A stretch of DNA of 64,000 nucleotides from the NCBI GenBank assembly GCA_019828595.1, contig JAHQRK010000001.1:1-64000 (forward strand), given 5' to 3'. A model generated the notes under the pieces. That model ran no database searches. It saw only the letters and a list, made by a program, of their open reading frames with translations, and was not told where the DNA came from. A program made the position numbers and the translations under genes. The DNA is from Aphanomyces cochlioides. Lineage: Eukaryota > Oomycota > Saprolegniomycetes > Saprolegniales > Verrucalvaceae. Below, one piece after another: positions 20,537 to 32,732 of the stretch (position 1 is the stretch's first letter; each line of letters opens with the position of its first letter).

Positions 20537-22389
20537 TAAGTCTGCGATCGTCTCCAAACCACTTTTCTGTTGCTCAAAATCCTTTTCAAGCCAGTACCAT
20601 ACTGGAGATACAACAAACTAGTAGCTGTCTATCAAAATGAAGGTCTGGCGTAATTTTCATATTTTTGCCTATGCGTCAGGGTTGCTGGTGATGTACTGGG
20701 TGTGAAATGGCAGATCACTCTCCAGTTCCTACTCTTGTTGGCAACATCGGTGGCCCCTTTGAAGCTTTTCAAAGATAATGACGATCCTGACTTCGATATT
20801 GCGATAGTTTGCCGCTAATACAGTCACTGTCAGGCCACTTCTCTTGCGTCCTTCGGCTGGAAACTCTCAAGCAATAGGGGCCGGACATATTCCATTAGCA
20901 CACTGTAAAACAGGATTTCCTGACACTGGAAATCTTCCACTCTCATATGGTATGTCGAACAAAATTTGTTAAACTTGCAAGATGAAAAGCCATCGGTACA
21001 TGCTCGTCTCCTTTTCAGAATGCGATTGGGAAGCAGCATGGATGACAATTTCAAGCTGATCTGGGAAAACCAAGATAAAAGCTCATCATCGGAGATGTGT
21101 GAAGTTGCTGAAATGGCATCGTTCGACTGCATTTCGCTCCGCATAACATTGCAAGTCCTCCTTTTGAATGCTCCATTGGCATCGAACGGCCAAGTTGGTA
21201 GATTCCGAACGTCGACGTGGGACTTTGTGCAGCACATGTTGTTGAAATTAAGCAGAGCAACTCGGGTGTACATGCTGTTTGTTGTGGCCTGGTCCCGATT
21301 ACTTGAGGTCGCTAACATCCGAGGTGTATTAGTACACTTCAAGGAGAATAGAGGTTGAAACGCTGAATCCCTCGATATTGTAGAATCAACAAGGTTAGCA
21401 TCAGATATCCTCAAGACCCCTCTGCACCTCAAACTTTCCCCAGCTCTTCATTTTAGGATATCCCTCAAATGAAAGGGTTCATGATTGCTAACTTCTTCTA
21501 TAAGCTGAATGTTACTGCTTATGACTGGTGTTACCAACGAAACTAGCTTTCTGGTCTAACTCTGCGATCGTCTCCAAACCACTTTTCTGTTGCTCAAAAT
21601 CCTTTTCAAGCCAGTACCATACTGAAGGAGATGCAACAAACTAGTAGCTGTCTATCGAAGTCTCCAAAGCACGAACTCCCATTCGACTCGTTAATAAAAG
21701 ACGTCATCCGGGGATTGCCCGTTTCTGGGAGTAGACTGGAATGCGACAGTACTCCATATGCCGAATAATGAATCGAAACCAAGCTACAGGTCGCCAAATG
21801 TCATAGATTTCTTGATGCAAGAGGATTGCATCCCAATTCCACAGTGCAAAACAAAACTGGTTCAACTACTGTAAATTGTTCCGCTTGTTAGAACCAAACT
21901 CGAAAATCTGGTCCTGTGGACTTGAGACAAGGTGTTGCCGTTGCGTATCGCTACAAAAGATACAGGCAGTGAGAGTGTCTCCCAGATGGTTTCCAAACAA
22001 ATGAATCAAAGTTGCAAGACAGCGTTGGAACGAGCAATTTTCAGAGTCACTCAATCGGGGTAGCACTCATATTTTGCAAGATTTTCAGCTTTCTGGGGAC
22101 TAGACAGCTTAGTGTTGATAAACTTTCCGCCATGTCTTTGCGATGTTCGTCGGAGACAAAGGCCAACAGGTTGGACTCATCGACTGACCCATGCAGCCCT
22201 GATGCTTTTTTACATGGAACGTATTACGTTGCTGTGCTGAGATATACGCCAATCGTATCGCATTATTCCAAGGAGCGACGATGTCCTGCTCTTTCATGAA
22301 GGCATTATGCAACATTCGATTCTGGATACTGCCGGTGTAGTGTCTGCTTAACGAACCATTCTGCAATTTTCCATCTTCGCCACAACACT
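20537..22389. other. Uncharacterised duplicated sequence upstream of pectin lyase
   Basis: 20540-20630 repeats as 21561-21657. From 20631 onward this is the left arm of the large inverted repeat. A 200-codon minus-strand frame (20830-21432) is preserved in the other arm but has no family features and I do not call it a gene. Related partial copies lie at 15868-16160, 48988-50020, 52905-53287 and 59923-60190. Confidence 0.5.
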
Positions 22390-23387
22390 ATGAAGATCTT
22401 CGCCTTTATTGCTGTCATCTTCACTGTTGCGACCGACTCTATCCTTGGCGCTTCTGCTCCTGGTCTTGCCGCTGGTGTCACTGGTGGTGGATCGGCCACC
22501 CCAGTGTACCCCACGACGATCGCCCAACTCAAATCCTACTTGAGCGACTCGAATCCTCGCGTGATCATCTTGAACAAATCGTTCGATTTCCGAGGCTCCG
22601 AAGGCACCAAGACGGAAACGGGATGCAGACCGGACTTCATGCGCGAATGTATCGCCAAGAACAACGGCTACAAGAGCCAAGATGTCATTCTTCAAAGCGG
22701 TGGCATGGCCAACACTGGCGGGTGCTCCAACGGACAGCCAGTCTCGGTCACGTATGATCTGGCTGGCACCAAGAACCCACTCGTCGTTACCTCCAACAAG
22801 ACGCTCAAAGGCGAAGGTCTCAAGGGTGTCATCATCGGCAAGGGTCTCTGGCTCAACGGCGACAACATCATCATCCAAAACATCCACATCACCAACTTGA
22901 ACCCTCAATATGTCTGGGGTGGCGATGCCTTCTACCTCCAAGGCGTCAACAACCGCGCCATGAAGAAGATCTGGATCGACCACGTCAAGGTGTCGCTTGT
23001 CGGTCGCCAAATGTTCACGACCAACGCTGCTGGTGTCGAGAGCCTCACGATCTCCAACTCGGAGTTCAACGGCCAAACGTCTTGGTCCGCTACTTGTGAT
23101 GGCCGCCACTACTGGTCGTTTATCTTTTACGGCAACGTCAAGATGAGCTTCGTCAACAACCTCGTCCATCACACTTCTGGTCGTTCGCCCAAGATGAGCG
23201 GCTCGACTGTGTACGCGCACATTGCCAACAACCACTGGTTCGACAACTCTGGCCATTCGTTCGAAGGTGCCGAAGGCGCGTATGTGTTGTCGGAAGGCAA
23301 CTACTTTGAAAAGACAGTGCTGCCCAACTTGGTGGCCAAGGCTGCCAACGTCATGTCGACGACGAATGCCAACAAGGGATCTTGCTC
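20631..23387. repeat. Left arm of 2,757-bp inverted repeat
   Basis: Matches the reverse complement of 46231-48987 over the same length, with only a handful of substitutions noticed (for example at 20643 and near 21170). It holds the upstream repeat and the first 333 codons of a pectin lyase gene. Confidence 0.9.
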
Positions 23388-23562
23388 GTCCACGTTGAAG
23401 CGAGCTTGCGTACCTGATACCTTTGTTTCGAGTGGTGTCTTCACGAACACTGGTGAAAGCAACGTGATCAGTCACATGAATGGTGTTGCTACTGCGTACA
23501 CTCCCAAGGCTGCAGCCAAGCTCAAGGAGTCGGCGACTAACTTTGGTATTGGCAACCTCTAA
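22390..23562 (+). CDS. Secreted pectin lyase, family PL1
   Basis: 390 residues, intronless. It should cleave methyl-esterified homogalacturonan by beta-elimination outside the cell (EC 4.2.2.10). Residues 1-20 are a signal peptide ([20 protein letters not shown]). Core motifs follow the PL1 pectin lyase order: [29 protein letters not shown] at 195-198, CDGRHYW from 236, [12 protein letters not shown] with the likely catalytic Arg at 265, then [14 protein letters not shown] and [16 protein letters not shown] and SGRSPK resemble fungal pectin lyases more than Ca-dependent pectate lyases. Only the last 55 codons differ from the copy at 46056-47228. Confidence 0.92.
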   Translation: MKIFAFIAVIFTVATDSILGASAPGLAAGVTGGGSATPVYPTTIAQLKSYLSDSNPRVIILNKSFDFRGSEGTKTETGCRPDFMRECIAKNNGYKSQDVILQSGGMANTGGCSNGQPVSVTYDLAGTKNPLVVTSNKTLKGEGLKGVIIGKGLWLNGDNIIIQNIHITNLNPQYVWGGDAFYLQGVNNRAMKKIWIDHVKVSLVGRQMFTTNAAGVESLTISNSEFNGQTSWSATCDGRHYWSFIFYGNVKMSFVNNLVHHTSGRSPKMSGSTVYAHIANNHWFDNSGHSFEGAEGAYVLSEGNYFEKTVLPNLVAKAANVMSTTNANKGSCSSTLKRACVPDTFVSSGVFTNTGESNVISHMNGVATAYTPKAAAKLKESATNFGIGNL

Positions 23563-23677
23563 GTGTCTAAGTGTAATGTTGATTGGCTGGTGCAATGCTG
23601 TCGTGTGCTTTGCTTAAGTTTATAGTCTATTGACATCGTATGCAAGGCTCGGCTGCGTACAGTGTTTACTCGACTAC

Positions 23678-24566
23678 CAGGGCTTGATAAAAAAAGATTG
23701 TGATTGTCAGAAGATTGATATTGTCCCCACCAATCATTGATTGTGGCGGGGACACAATCTTTCCCCGAGATTGAACATATTGTTCCAATATCTTGGACTT
23801 CAATAGATTGACGACCATGCACGATATGAGTGCAAGGAATGCTTCTTCCGATCGTATTGTATGCTCCTTGCGTCTTGCACGCCAATCATCACGCGTGCTT
23901 TCTAATTTCCCTCAATCAGAGTGGGCAGATCAAACCAAACCACACATTCGCGACATGTTTGATTTCGCCATGGACGACTCTTTGAAGAACTACATCGGCC
24001 CGAATTCGAAGATCGTCGCAGATCCAGCTTTTGAAAGTGCTTTGGTCAAACTCGAGACGGGCTCAACCTTGAATTCTGTTGAAAAGGAAGCTGCTCGTCG
24101 TTTGCGTCGAAATTCGGATCCCGTGAAAATTATTGAGACTGCGTCTGATGTTGTTTTGAATGGCAGGAAGCGTGCTGCAATAGACCTTGTCAACGAAATC
24201 AAGAAGCGTGCTCGCAGTCGCGTCAATACTACACAGCCGTATGATGACGTGAGTTGGATCCCTCCAACCTCTGTTGTTGTGGAGCGATTCTTCTCTGGTG
24301 TGAAGTGCGTGATCGGCTACTTGCGGAAGAGTATGGACAGCACCACGTTCGAGGTGATCATGTACTTAAAGTTGAACTGGGACCTCTTGAGTCTGGGCAA
24401 CGTCTCACAAGCCATCAAGTTGTCCAAAGCTACCGAAAAGGATAGTCCGACTGCTTAGACGTCGCAAAGCTCTTTCACGACAACAATAGATTGAATATTG
24501 TCAATGATTGATTGTCCGAAGACTGGGGGTACAATCAATAATACAATCTATATTGTAACACCCCTG
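23678..24566 (+). mobile_element. hAT element, short derivative with 9-bp flanking duplication
   Basis: Ends are CAGGGCTTG at left and, reverse-complemented, CAGGGGTGT at right, the usual hAT signature. CTCGACTAC stands directly on both sides (23669-23677 and 24567-24575). hAT duplications are normally 8 bp, so one base may belong to the element or to chance. Only 889 bp remain. It inserted just downstream of a pectin lyase gene. Confidence 0.8.
23793..24458 (+). pseudogene. hAT transposase C-terminal part
   Basis: 221 open codons. The C-terminal 60 residues match the hAT dimerisation domain: DVSWIPPTSVVVERFFSG, then YLRKSMDSTTFEVIMYLKLN. The upstream BED finger and the catalytic RNase-H-like core are absent, so the product could not move DNA alone. 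An open frame in a short derivative might still bind or inhibit full-length transposase; that is speculation. Confidence 0.6.
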
Positions 24567-24652
24567 CTCGACTACTCGTTGACAATTTCTTGTACGACAG
24601 TTGACAGCGGCGCCCACTTCTCAGGCTTTCGGGTGGCTAGATTTCGTCCGAC

Positions 24653-25684
24653 ATGATTCTTGGCGCCACAGCACCTGGCCTTGCCGCTGGTGTCACTGGA
24701 GGTGGCTGAGCCACCCCTGTGTACCCCACGACAATCGCTCAACCCAAGTCCTACTTGAGCGATTCAACGCCAACAAGGCCTTCGATTCCCGAGGCTCGGA
24801 AGGCACAAAGACGGAAACCGGTTGCGAACCAGATTCCTATCGAACATGCCTAGCCAAACATAACGGTTACAATGGCCAGAAAGTCATCATCCAACCTTGG
24901 GGGGCATGACTGGAACAGGCGGCTGCTCGAACGGAAAGCCCACGTCTATTACCTACGATCTTGCAGGGACTCAAAACCCTCTCGTGGTCGCCTCCAAAAA
25001 ATCTTTCCGTGGTTCAGGTCTCATGGGTGTGATCACTGGCAAGGGTCTCCGCATGAACGGTGACAACGTCATCATTCAAAATATCCACATCACCAACTTG
25101 AACCCTTCCCTTGGAGTGGTGATGCGATCTATCTCCAAGGCTTGAACAACCGCGCGCTCAAGAAAATTTGGATTGATCACGTTAAAGTTTCGCTCGTGGG
25201 TCGTCAAATGATGGTGACAGGTGACGTCGCCGACATGCGATGGTCATCACTACTGGACTCTCTTTTCTCAACAACATGGTACACCGCACGTCGGGCAGTG
25301 CTCCAAAGATCAGTGGCGCGAATATATACGTTCACATTGCCAACAACTACTGGTACGACAACTCTGGCCATTCGTACGATGCTGCGCAAGGTGCGTATGT
25401 GCTGTCAGAAGGCAACTACTTCGACAATACCTCGTTGTCAAACTTGGCCGATAAGACTGGCTATCATATCGACGTCCAATGCAAATAAGGGATCTTGCTC
25501 GCCGACATTGAAGCGTTCGAGCGTGCCCGACGTGTTTGTTTCCAGTGGCGCCTTCACAAACAATGGTGAAAGTAGCGTGGTGAGCCACATGAACGGTGTC
25601 ACTGCTTCATACTCTCCTAAGGTTGCGTCTTGGCTCACGCTATCGACGAAAAATTTTCATATTTCATTTTCAATTTGCTGTTGA
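24653..25684 (+). pseudogene. Pectin lyase pseudogene (PL1)
   Basis: The start of the signal peptide is lost; similarity begins near [18 protein letters not shown] followed by a stop. Further frames carry [86 protein letters not shown] and the C-terminal SHMNGVTASYSPK. At least four frame changes and a deletion around the CDG-H-YW motif (25230-25250). It stands just beyond the hAT insertion, suggesting a tandem array of lyases before the insertion. Confidence 0.85.
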
Positions 25685-26303
25685 AGTGTTTTGCTATTAC
25701 AGTGTCAATACTACTTGCTTTTTTCCGCATAGTGGTCTCACAGACCAAGCTTCCAGTGGTTGCGATTAATTGTGACTTGTGAGGACGGCTTCATACGCCT
25801 GGAATGGCCCTCTTGTTACTCTAATATTTTCGATTACCTTGGAGCAGTGCAGAAGTTTCGACAAGTTAAAGAATCCCCTCTATCCAGCCCACATTTATCA
25901 TCCTCAATTTTCAATCGTTATCTTCCGATGTGCATGCCTTGAAGTTCGTATTTGTTTTACTTCGGATAAATATCTAGAGTTTGTCGTCTGATGCTCTTCC
26001 TCACTACCAAAAGTAGGTGACCTGTAAATATGGGACTAAGAGCATCCCCACCGCTGCAGGCTAAACCTAGAATCTAGCATGTATCGTGACAAAAATTGGC
26101 CTTCCGGTTTTGCCACCGGTTCGATGCTAGATTCTAGCCATGGCTAGAAAATAGCCAGAAACCAAAACGACATGCTAATATTAGACATCCATTCAGCATT
26201 CTGCAGTTCCAGCCAGAACGACATGGACTTTGCGTACGACAGCGACGATACTAATGCAGTGGTTGCTTTGTGGCTCGAAATTCAGCGTAAACAAGAACAT
26301 GCC
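25685..26303. other. Spacer and possible truncated Harbinger 5' end
   Basis: 25685-26036 shows nothing. At 26037 TAA is followed by GAGCATCCCCACCG, a sequence of the type seen at Harbinger ends, and an ATG at 26223 opens MDFAYDSDDTNAVVALWLEI, like the N-terminus of a Harbinger transposase. This is cut at 26304 by the LRR repeat. Low confidence. Confidence 0.3.
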
Positions 26304-27112
26304 TGACAAAAGTCTTGAGCCATTCGAATCGCACCGTCGTCTTCGAGCGAGCTGTTTTCAAAGCTGATAGCTTAAATTTGCGACGATCGTAGCAATGGGA
26401 ATAGCATTTCCCACACAGGCTGAAATGTCGAGGAGGGAAGCCCGTGGAGATGCAAGTTGGTTGCGTTTGTCTGAATCGCCATTCGAAATGCATCAATCAT
26501 CACGGTAATACCGTCAACGTTTTGAATAGACTGTAGATTACAATAGAAAAAAGTCCATGGCGACTTCTCGACGGAGCCAGTCGTACAATCCGTGGAATCT
26601 CAAATAGGATAGATTGGCGCCTAATATTTCCAAATGACGGAGCGCTGGACTTTGAAATGCAGTCGACACGACTTGATGCAACAAATTCGTCGTTCCTCAC
26701 GAAAAGTTGACCAATGTGAGGTTTTGTACGGGATTTTGCTCGATCCATTCGGTCGCCAGGGATGCATCGATTATGCAGTGATATAAAGCTTCGCCTTCAA
26801 ACGTCTGCAGTTTCAGCTCTCGTAGAAATGACATAGTGGAAAACTTGAAAAGAGTTTTGGCCATGGCTGGAGTAAAGTCGTGTAACTCAAAATCAAACTG
26901 CGTTGTGCAATTTTCTTTCCAATGGCTGAGCGACTTGTAGGAACATCTTCATCTGCGAGATGGATGCCTTGGGATGGATACATTGACGTAGCCATGGCAA
27001 ATCAACATCAACATCAAATCACATCACGATTTCGTCATAATACATTGCGACTTTCATGCACTGACATGAACTTTGACACTTCGTCCATCTCAGTTAAGTC
27101 AAGTCGAGGCCA
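26304..27112 (-). repeat. 809-bp direct repeat, copy 1 (decayed LRR gene fragment)
   Basis: Matches 40301-41109 over the same length with one base difference seen (C at about 27048, T in the other copy). On the minus strand it contains broken leucine-rich repeat coding such as SFLRELKLQTFEGEALYHC and ALRHLEILGANLSYLRF, with stops. This copy lacks the 3' continuation present in copy 2, so it is the derived one. Confidence 0.85.
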
Positions 27113-28110
27113 TACATCGTGACAAAATCGTTCCCCATGTTATGGTATCACGTTCTGCATGTATAGTCTTGAAGCATATTTTCATACCATGAGCTCATTT
27201 TCATGTTAAAAAGTTAATTATCTTCCTAAGACTTATATAGAGACATTGTTTCGTCTTTCTGGATGGATCATATCCGCATTGCCCTCACATGCTTTTTATC
27301 ATCGTAGTGTAGCTGGTGTGGAAATTCCGGGACTTCTGTGGCTCATAGAATCACTTAGTAATTCATCGTTGCTCTACAAGTTTCACGCCTGGGTCAATAA
27401 TTCATGAATGTTGAGTGATTATATAAAAAGTTGGAGCACTTTTCCACAGGTGCTTCCTCCCAAGATTTTAGATATAAATGCTTCTCCTTTTATTTGCTCT
27501 CTAAATAGTAGATTGACTCTGCAATGAGCTTTATGCCCTCTTTGGAGTCAATCTTGTCAGCTCATTCATTTTCACTATTTCTTCATGCTTTGATTGGCTC
27601 TGTCCATCGTATCTCGAGCGAAATTCGATTTGCCATGTATTTTGTGAAAATCGCAAAATAAAATTACTAACAGTAAGAACGAAAATCAATTTAATTAAAA
27701 TTATATTATAATTTTTGAGATACAAAGATATGGATTACTACCTCTGTTTGGCATTAAATGCGAGTCAACATTCAATACCATCCATACAAACAATAAGATA
27801 TATGAATTTACATGTAAATTTTTATTATTGCTATCTCTGGAGTATCACTTTTTCCCCAATAAGTATCAAGTTTTCATCAAGAAGTATCATTTGTTTGTCT
27901 TGGAGTATCAATGTAAATTAAGAAGTATCACCTCTTCATCAAAAGTCACAATTTCCACAAATAGACCTCAAACAAGCCCTGAAGATTGAGAAAGCATGGT
28001 TTTTCCTTTGTGTGGTGATGTGAATCAAGGCGAGGACGCTCGAAAGACCATGTCCGTAAGTACAAATGCAAATGTAAAATGTTCAACGTTATCATAGACC
28101 CATAGTCTAG
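27113..28110. other. AT-rich stretch, no recognised gene
   Basis: Only short open frames. 27830-27940 holds imprecise repeats of AGTATCA-containing words (GAGTATCACTTTTTCC, AAGTATCAAGTTTTC, AAGTATCATTTG, GAGTATCAATG, AAGTATCACC). Confidence 0.4.
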
Positions 28111-28530
28111 CTACAAGAGAGTCTGTTTCGCCGTTATTGCTCGCTTTCTTGGCTTGAATGGAAGTTTTTTGTTGAAACCTTTGTGCTCTCTCACAAGCCG
28201 CACAGCCGTTGTGACTTTCAATTGGCAATCTCGCCATATTTTGCCTGTATGAGAGCTCGAATATACAATTTCGAAATAGGATTCAACAACGTCGAGCTCG
28301 CTTGGATTCGAATCAACACCACGTCCTCGTTCTGCCTTGAGATATTCGTGCAAGCTCGTCATCAAATACTTCCATTGTGCGAAAATTGGCTTGCACTCTC
28401 TTCGCAGGTCGAATGTAGATATTTTTGAGAAAGGAATCAACTTCTTTGTAGGATTCCCAAGCCACCACAACCTCCAAGCTGTACTAACATCTACAATGGG
28501 GAAAGCAAAGTCGCAAGGAAGCATACTCAA
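28111..28530 (-). CDS. Hypothetical protein fragment, oomycete repeat-associated type
   Basis: 139 residues on the minus strand. The segment VDVSTAWRLWWLGNPTKKLI followed by ECKPIFAQWKYLMTSLHEYL resembles an orphan domain I associate with transposon-rich oomycete hypothetical proteins, with conserved W-x-LWW-x-GNP. The C-terminus is basic. No catalytic motif is visible. It may be the N-terminal part of a longer, now broken, gene; no partner exon was found. Confidence 0.35.
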   Translation of the reverse strand: MSMLPCDFAFPIVDVSTAWRLWWLGNPTKKLIPFSKISTFDLRRECKPIFAQWKYLMTSLHEYLKAERGRGVDSNPSELDVVESYFEIVYSSSHTGKIWRDCQLKVTTAVRLVREHKGFNKKLPFKPRKRAITAKQTLL

Positions 28531-29120
28531 TCGGTCGCCGATTTGAACGATGGGATATTGTGGTCACTCTGAATCAACAGACATTGAATCCAATCGATTG
28601 TGTGTCTAGTCAGTATAGGTTAAGCTCGATAATTAAGGTTGTACTTTGACGTAAAGCGTCAATTAATGGACCATGCGTCAATTAATGGACTATTCAAAGG
28701 CCAATCAAAATCTCAAATTTGATGGATTATCGGCTATGTTCGATTATTTCGAAGTTATTCGAAGTTAATCTATACAAAAACAAAGTAAAAAAATTTGGTC
28801 CATTAATTGGCGCAATGTTATTGTCCATTTTGATGTTAGCGTCGTGTTTTTCATATGATTGCTTGCCGTTATGGATTGCAACATGGCTCACAGGATGACC
28901 GAAAGTCTGAGGATTCCATGGTTGTCTTCGCGTCTTCAGGGGGTCATTTGAAGGCAAAATAATCGACAAGAAATCTAGCTTCGACTTTATGTAGTCCATT
29001 TATTGGCGCCTTATGCTACATTTTTTGAAATCATTGTCGATACTATTCCAGCCACAGTTGTTTGGATGGTATTGGTAAGAAATTCACGAGTTATATTGCC
29101 TGCGGCTGCACCATGCTCTT
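28531..29120. other. No recognised gene
   Basis: A direct repeat GTCAATTAATGGAC occurs twice near 28659-28690 and its complement GGTCCATTAATTGGCG near 28798. These may mark the end of a small element. No coding signal. Confidence 0.35.
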
Positions 29121-30789
29121 CTAGAATACGACACACTTTAATACTGTGCCAGGAATATTCAAAATGCTAGACAGATTCAATTCCAATTTTTTGAACATTT
29201 CGACTTGAGGGGGGATGCCAGTCGGCTGCATAATTTTTGAACTCTGGCCAGAGACAAGCAGAGAAGCGAGCTCGTCAACCATTGCTGGACTAGAAAATAA
29301 CGGCGTTGATAATAGAGCATGATTGTAGGGTAGATTTTCAATCAACCACTTGTGGTAATAGACAAGGCTCGCGAGAATAAGCTTTAAGAGCTCACAAACT
29401 GTTGGACTTGCACTAAGGCCGGGAAACATCAATCTCACACCATTTTTCACCGCGGTGTGCTCTGCATCAGTAAAATGAGGGGGCAACATCGTGAAATCAC
29501 CACTACTTATTGGAAGACCAGCCACAATGCGACCGATGAATTGGTCTCCTGCTGACTCGTATCTAGAATGGTCTTGACAAAATTTAACAATGTATTGTTG
29601 ATTTGATACGAATTTCCAGACCCCGTTCAATCGAATCACGCCGGCGGATCGATTCACCAATCGACGCCATTGGCTAATAAATATTTTGGGCGATTGTGAT
29701 GGGCTGAATAAAATATGAGAGAAAGTACTGTTCTAATTTTCATTCATCCAATGTATGCGCGATTGGAGATGGATACAAAAAGGAGTCCAAATTCGGAAAT
29801 TTCTAGCGAATCCACAATACTATCTTACCGAAAATAGCGTTCCATTACATTGCCAAGAGATCACCCGCACCTCAAACAAATACTAACGATGGATGGGCCT
29901 CCTGTAGACCCAGAACATGCATATGTCGCCACTCCTTTTCGAATGGAGTGCGCACCGATGTCCTTCTTTGCTTTCTTGTTCCCCGATTGAATCTAATTTA
30001 ACCTTTTGCTTCGATCCAGGAAAGAAATTTCCGTTGACGATCTGGGGATTGCATGCGAAGTAAATTCCCAGGGCGACGAAAAGACACACAGCGGAATTCA
30101 ACGGGTTGGCATAGCAATGCCTGGGATCTCGAATTGTAGTACCTTGAAGATCAATAAACTCCGAAATTTAATACACGTTGAATTTACCTTCTTGATTTGT
30201 TTTTGTTTTAAAATCCTGAACTCCTATCGCGTCTTCTTCGATTGAAATGTGGTCAAACCTACCAAAGTTAATATACTTCATAAATGCCTCTATGCTTACC
30301 GAATCGTCTCAGTGGATTTTGACCTGCACATGAGGTTCCAAGTGAAAACAAGAAATAGGTGGGTGAACCCTCCATCATGCAGCATCAAGCTCCTCTCGCT
30401 GAAGTTTTGAAACTTCGAAAAGGTAAGTGGACGCTTCCCACTGCTGACTTTGTCTCCAGACTGGAGATCGTCAGCAATTGTCTTTTTCAGTCCTAGATAT
30501 GAAGTTATGAATATAGATATTTGAATGGCATGTACCTGAAAAGACCTGTTGTTCCTACTTCTACCATTTTGTTTCGCACTGTCCACTCAATGAATTCGAG
30601 AAAGTCTAAATACCGAAAGACACTCAAATTGATGGTTTGGCCATCGGATTCCTGTTCAGAGGTCATCAGCAGTTCATGTTTTCCCACTCGCCGAGCCCAC
30701 AACTTGATTTGATTGATACCAGATGTGTATCGCTTGCGGGTTGCCTCGCTGATCCTTGAAGCCCATGCGGCTTGACTTTCTGGTTGCAA
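29121..30789 (-). pseudogene. Crypton-type tyrosine recombinase, disrupted
   Basis: Minus strand. The N-terminal core-binding part (30789 down to about 30505) has AAWASRISEATRKRYTSGIN and FRYLDFLEFIEWTV. The next frame (30586-30296) gives HLFLVFTWNLMCRSKSTETI, the box I Arg region. 30101-29826 gives GAHSIRKGVATYACSGSTGG (His-x-x-Arg, box II) and SLGNVMERYFR with the candidate nucleophile Tyr. A GT-AG interval of about 260 bp then leads to YESAGDQFIGRIVAGLP and a C-terminal domain with QPTGIPPQVEMFKKLE. A TGA replaces the usual Trp before SLGNV, and frame changes occur. Cryptons move by tyrosine recombination, not DDE chemistry. Confidence 0.65.
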
Positions 30790-31285
30790 CGAAGTGAAAA
30801 GTGAGAGTTGTTGAATTTATACCGTAGTTCGTAAATTAAAAGTAAGTGGTATTTCCTTTGAATGTCGATGAACATGTGATTGTTGAAAAATATTACAAAA
30901 GGCAGGTTTCACTCAATCGCACACCCTACACAACAGATACCTTTCAAAATCTATATTATGAAATATAATAGGTTTTCAAGACTACAACTATTGGCTAATA
31001 AAATCCGTTTATTAACCAATCAGAAACCCAAACAAATGAGAGCCATTGAGTTATTCAACTTTAAGAGCTAGCACCATTGCCACTATTTTTGAAAAAGCAA
31101 TGGAGGGCCGCAGAGAGCAAACTGGTCCGGGATCGACGTCATCCTCGCCTGCACGCGGTGCGACTCCTGCCCAGCGAAAGGGCAATCGATACGGTGTGTG
31201 CTCTCCAGGACGACCCAAAATATTTTATGGTCGTTCCTTACAAAAGAGGTAATACATTCGAAAGAGTCACGACTACCTCGAAAAA
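30790..31285. other. Spacer; possible decayed 5' part of pogo gene
   Basis: AT-rich to about 31070. From 31098 short frames (MEGRREQTGPGS) may belong to the start of the following pogo-like gene. No inverted repeat found. Confidence 0.3.
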
Positions 31286-32732
31286 GTGGAGGTTATCAAC
31301 TTCTGTACAGTCCACGGCATGACAGCAACTCTGAACCGGTTCTACCCCAAGCTCGTTGGAAGAGATCGAAAAACAATGTCCAAGAAAATTCGTGATTGGC
31401 TGAAAATGCGCGCTCAAATTGAAGCTATTGGCTATTCGTCGCGATCTGATTTGAAGAAATTCCGTGAAAAGGATGTGAGAACAAGTTTAAGTTCATCGAC
31501 GGAATCTATTATTGTCCAATGGGTTCAAGATATGCGAAATGAAGGAATCCCAGTGGCTACAATTATGCTTCAATTAAAAGCAAGAGAATTCGCTCAAGAA
31601 CAAGGTATTTCATCCAATGAATTTAAAGCTTCACGGGATTGGTGCGAAAGTTTCAAGAATCGACATGGATTTTCGCTGAGGCAAAAGACACGGCAAGGTC
31701 AAGACAAGGAGGAAGGTGGTGGGTGAAGAGGTGTTGACTGCTTTTGGGAACCACATTCGAGAGGTATAGTCACGTTCATGATTCATTTAGTGTGTTATGA
31801 TAGGTTATGGCGGATAATAATATAACAAAATGTTATAATGCCGACCAAACGGGAGTCTTCTACGAATACCTTCCAAAGCGAACGTTGAGCGCCCAGGGTG
31901 CTAAGACTGTATGGGTCCGCTGTGGTGGCAAGGATAAAGAGAGGGCGACTGCAATGTTGCTAGGAGACTCGGAAGGAAACAAATATCCTTTATTCATCAT
32001 ACTGAAGCAGCGGAAGTCCACCGTGCCATCAACGGTGCAAGAAAACATGGAGCAAAGGAACGGCTTTGGTCTCTATGTGTGGCGGGAGGTTGCCTCCTTG
32101 ATGACCGAATGGCCGAGCCAAATCTATGGGAACCCTGCTGCATGGTGGAATGAAGACCTTTCATTGGCGTTCCTGCGCTTCCACTTCGGCTCGCGAGCCA
32201 ATATGGACGAAAAGGTTTGGGGGTTTGGGACGATTTTGCTGCTCATTTTACGGATAAGGTATGTATTGACCAATCAAATTCTAGTATTGGCTAATATCCG
32301 GATAAGGTTCAGAGCTACGCCAATGAAATCAATGTTGTCCTCGAGAAAGTGCCGCCGCGGTTTACTTCGTCGTGTCAGCCAGCCGACGTGGCATGGAACA
32401 AGCCTTTGAAAGCCAAGCTACGCCGCTACTGGGTTGACGCCTTGTTGAGGCAAATCAAGTCGCACGATGCGACTTTGCCATTTCGAATGGAACCACCAAG
32501 CCGATCCCTAGTTGTGCAATGAATCAACGAAGCATGGAATGCCTTGCCGGCTCGAACGATTATCTCTGGTTTTAGGAAAACCAACCTTATTATTGAGCGT
32601 GCCGCCCAGGATGAAACTACGGAAATGTCTGAAAGCTATGAAGATTCAGTTGATGACATTGCGAACGAAATTGGCAATCTTAGTTTTCACACGGAACTTG
32701 AGGTTGACGATAGCATTAACATGTTTGACTAA
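31286..32732 (+). pseudogene. Pogo-like (CENPB/DDE_1) transposase, frameshifted
   Basis: 31286-31726 is the DNA-binding part (RDRKTMSKKIRDWLKMRAQI; FKNRHGFSLRQKT). A frameshift near 31705 leads to VVGEEVLTAFGNHIRE. A 40-bp GT-AG intron (31764-31803) joins to VMADNNITKCYNADQTGVFY (first Asp), then GGKDKERATAMLLGDSEG. A second intron (about 32240-32287) joins DDFAAHFTDK to VQSYANEINVVLEK, then SSCQPADVAWNKPLKAKLR (third Asp). An in-frame TGA at about 32521 interrupts the C-terminus before INEAWNALPARTI. Related to the remnant at 10124-10942. Confidence 0.65.

Noticed and set aside
20830..21432. 200-codon minus-strand frame preserved in both arms of the inverted repeat
   Set aside because: Preservation follows from the recent duplication, and the partial copy at 49688-50137 diverges abruptly. 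No motifs; treated as non-coding repeat.
22348..23595. 415-codon minus-strand frame opposite the pectin lyase, and the matching 302-codon frame at 46362-47270
   Set aside because: Fully antisense to a clear PL1 gene. It exists because the lyase codons follow a purine-any-pyrimidine pattern; no signal peptide or family features, and the frame is copied only by duplication.
26500..26748. 82-codon minus-strand frame, also at 40497-40745
   Set aside because: Out of frame with the leucine-rich coding seen in the same region; identical only because the DNA is duplicated.
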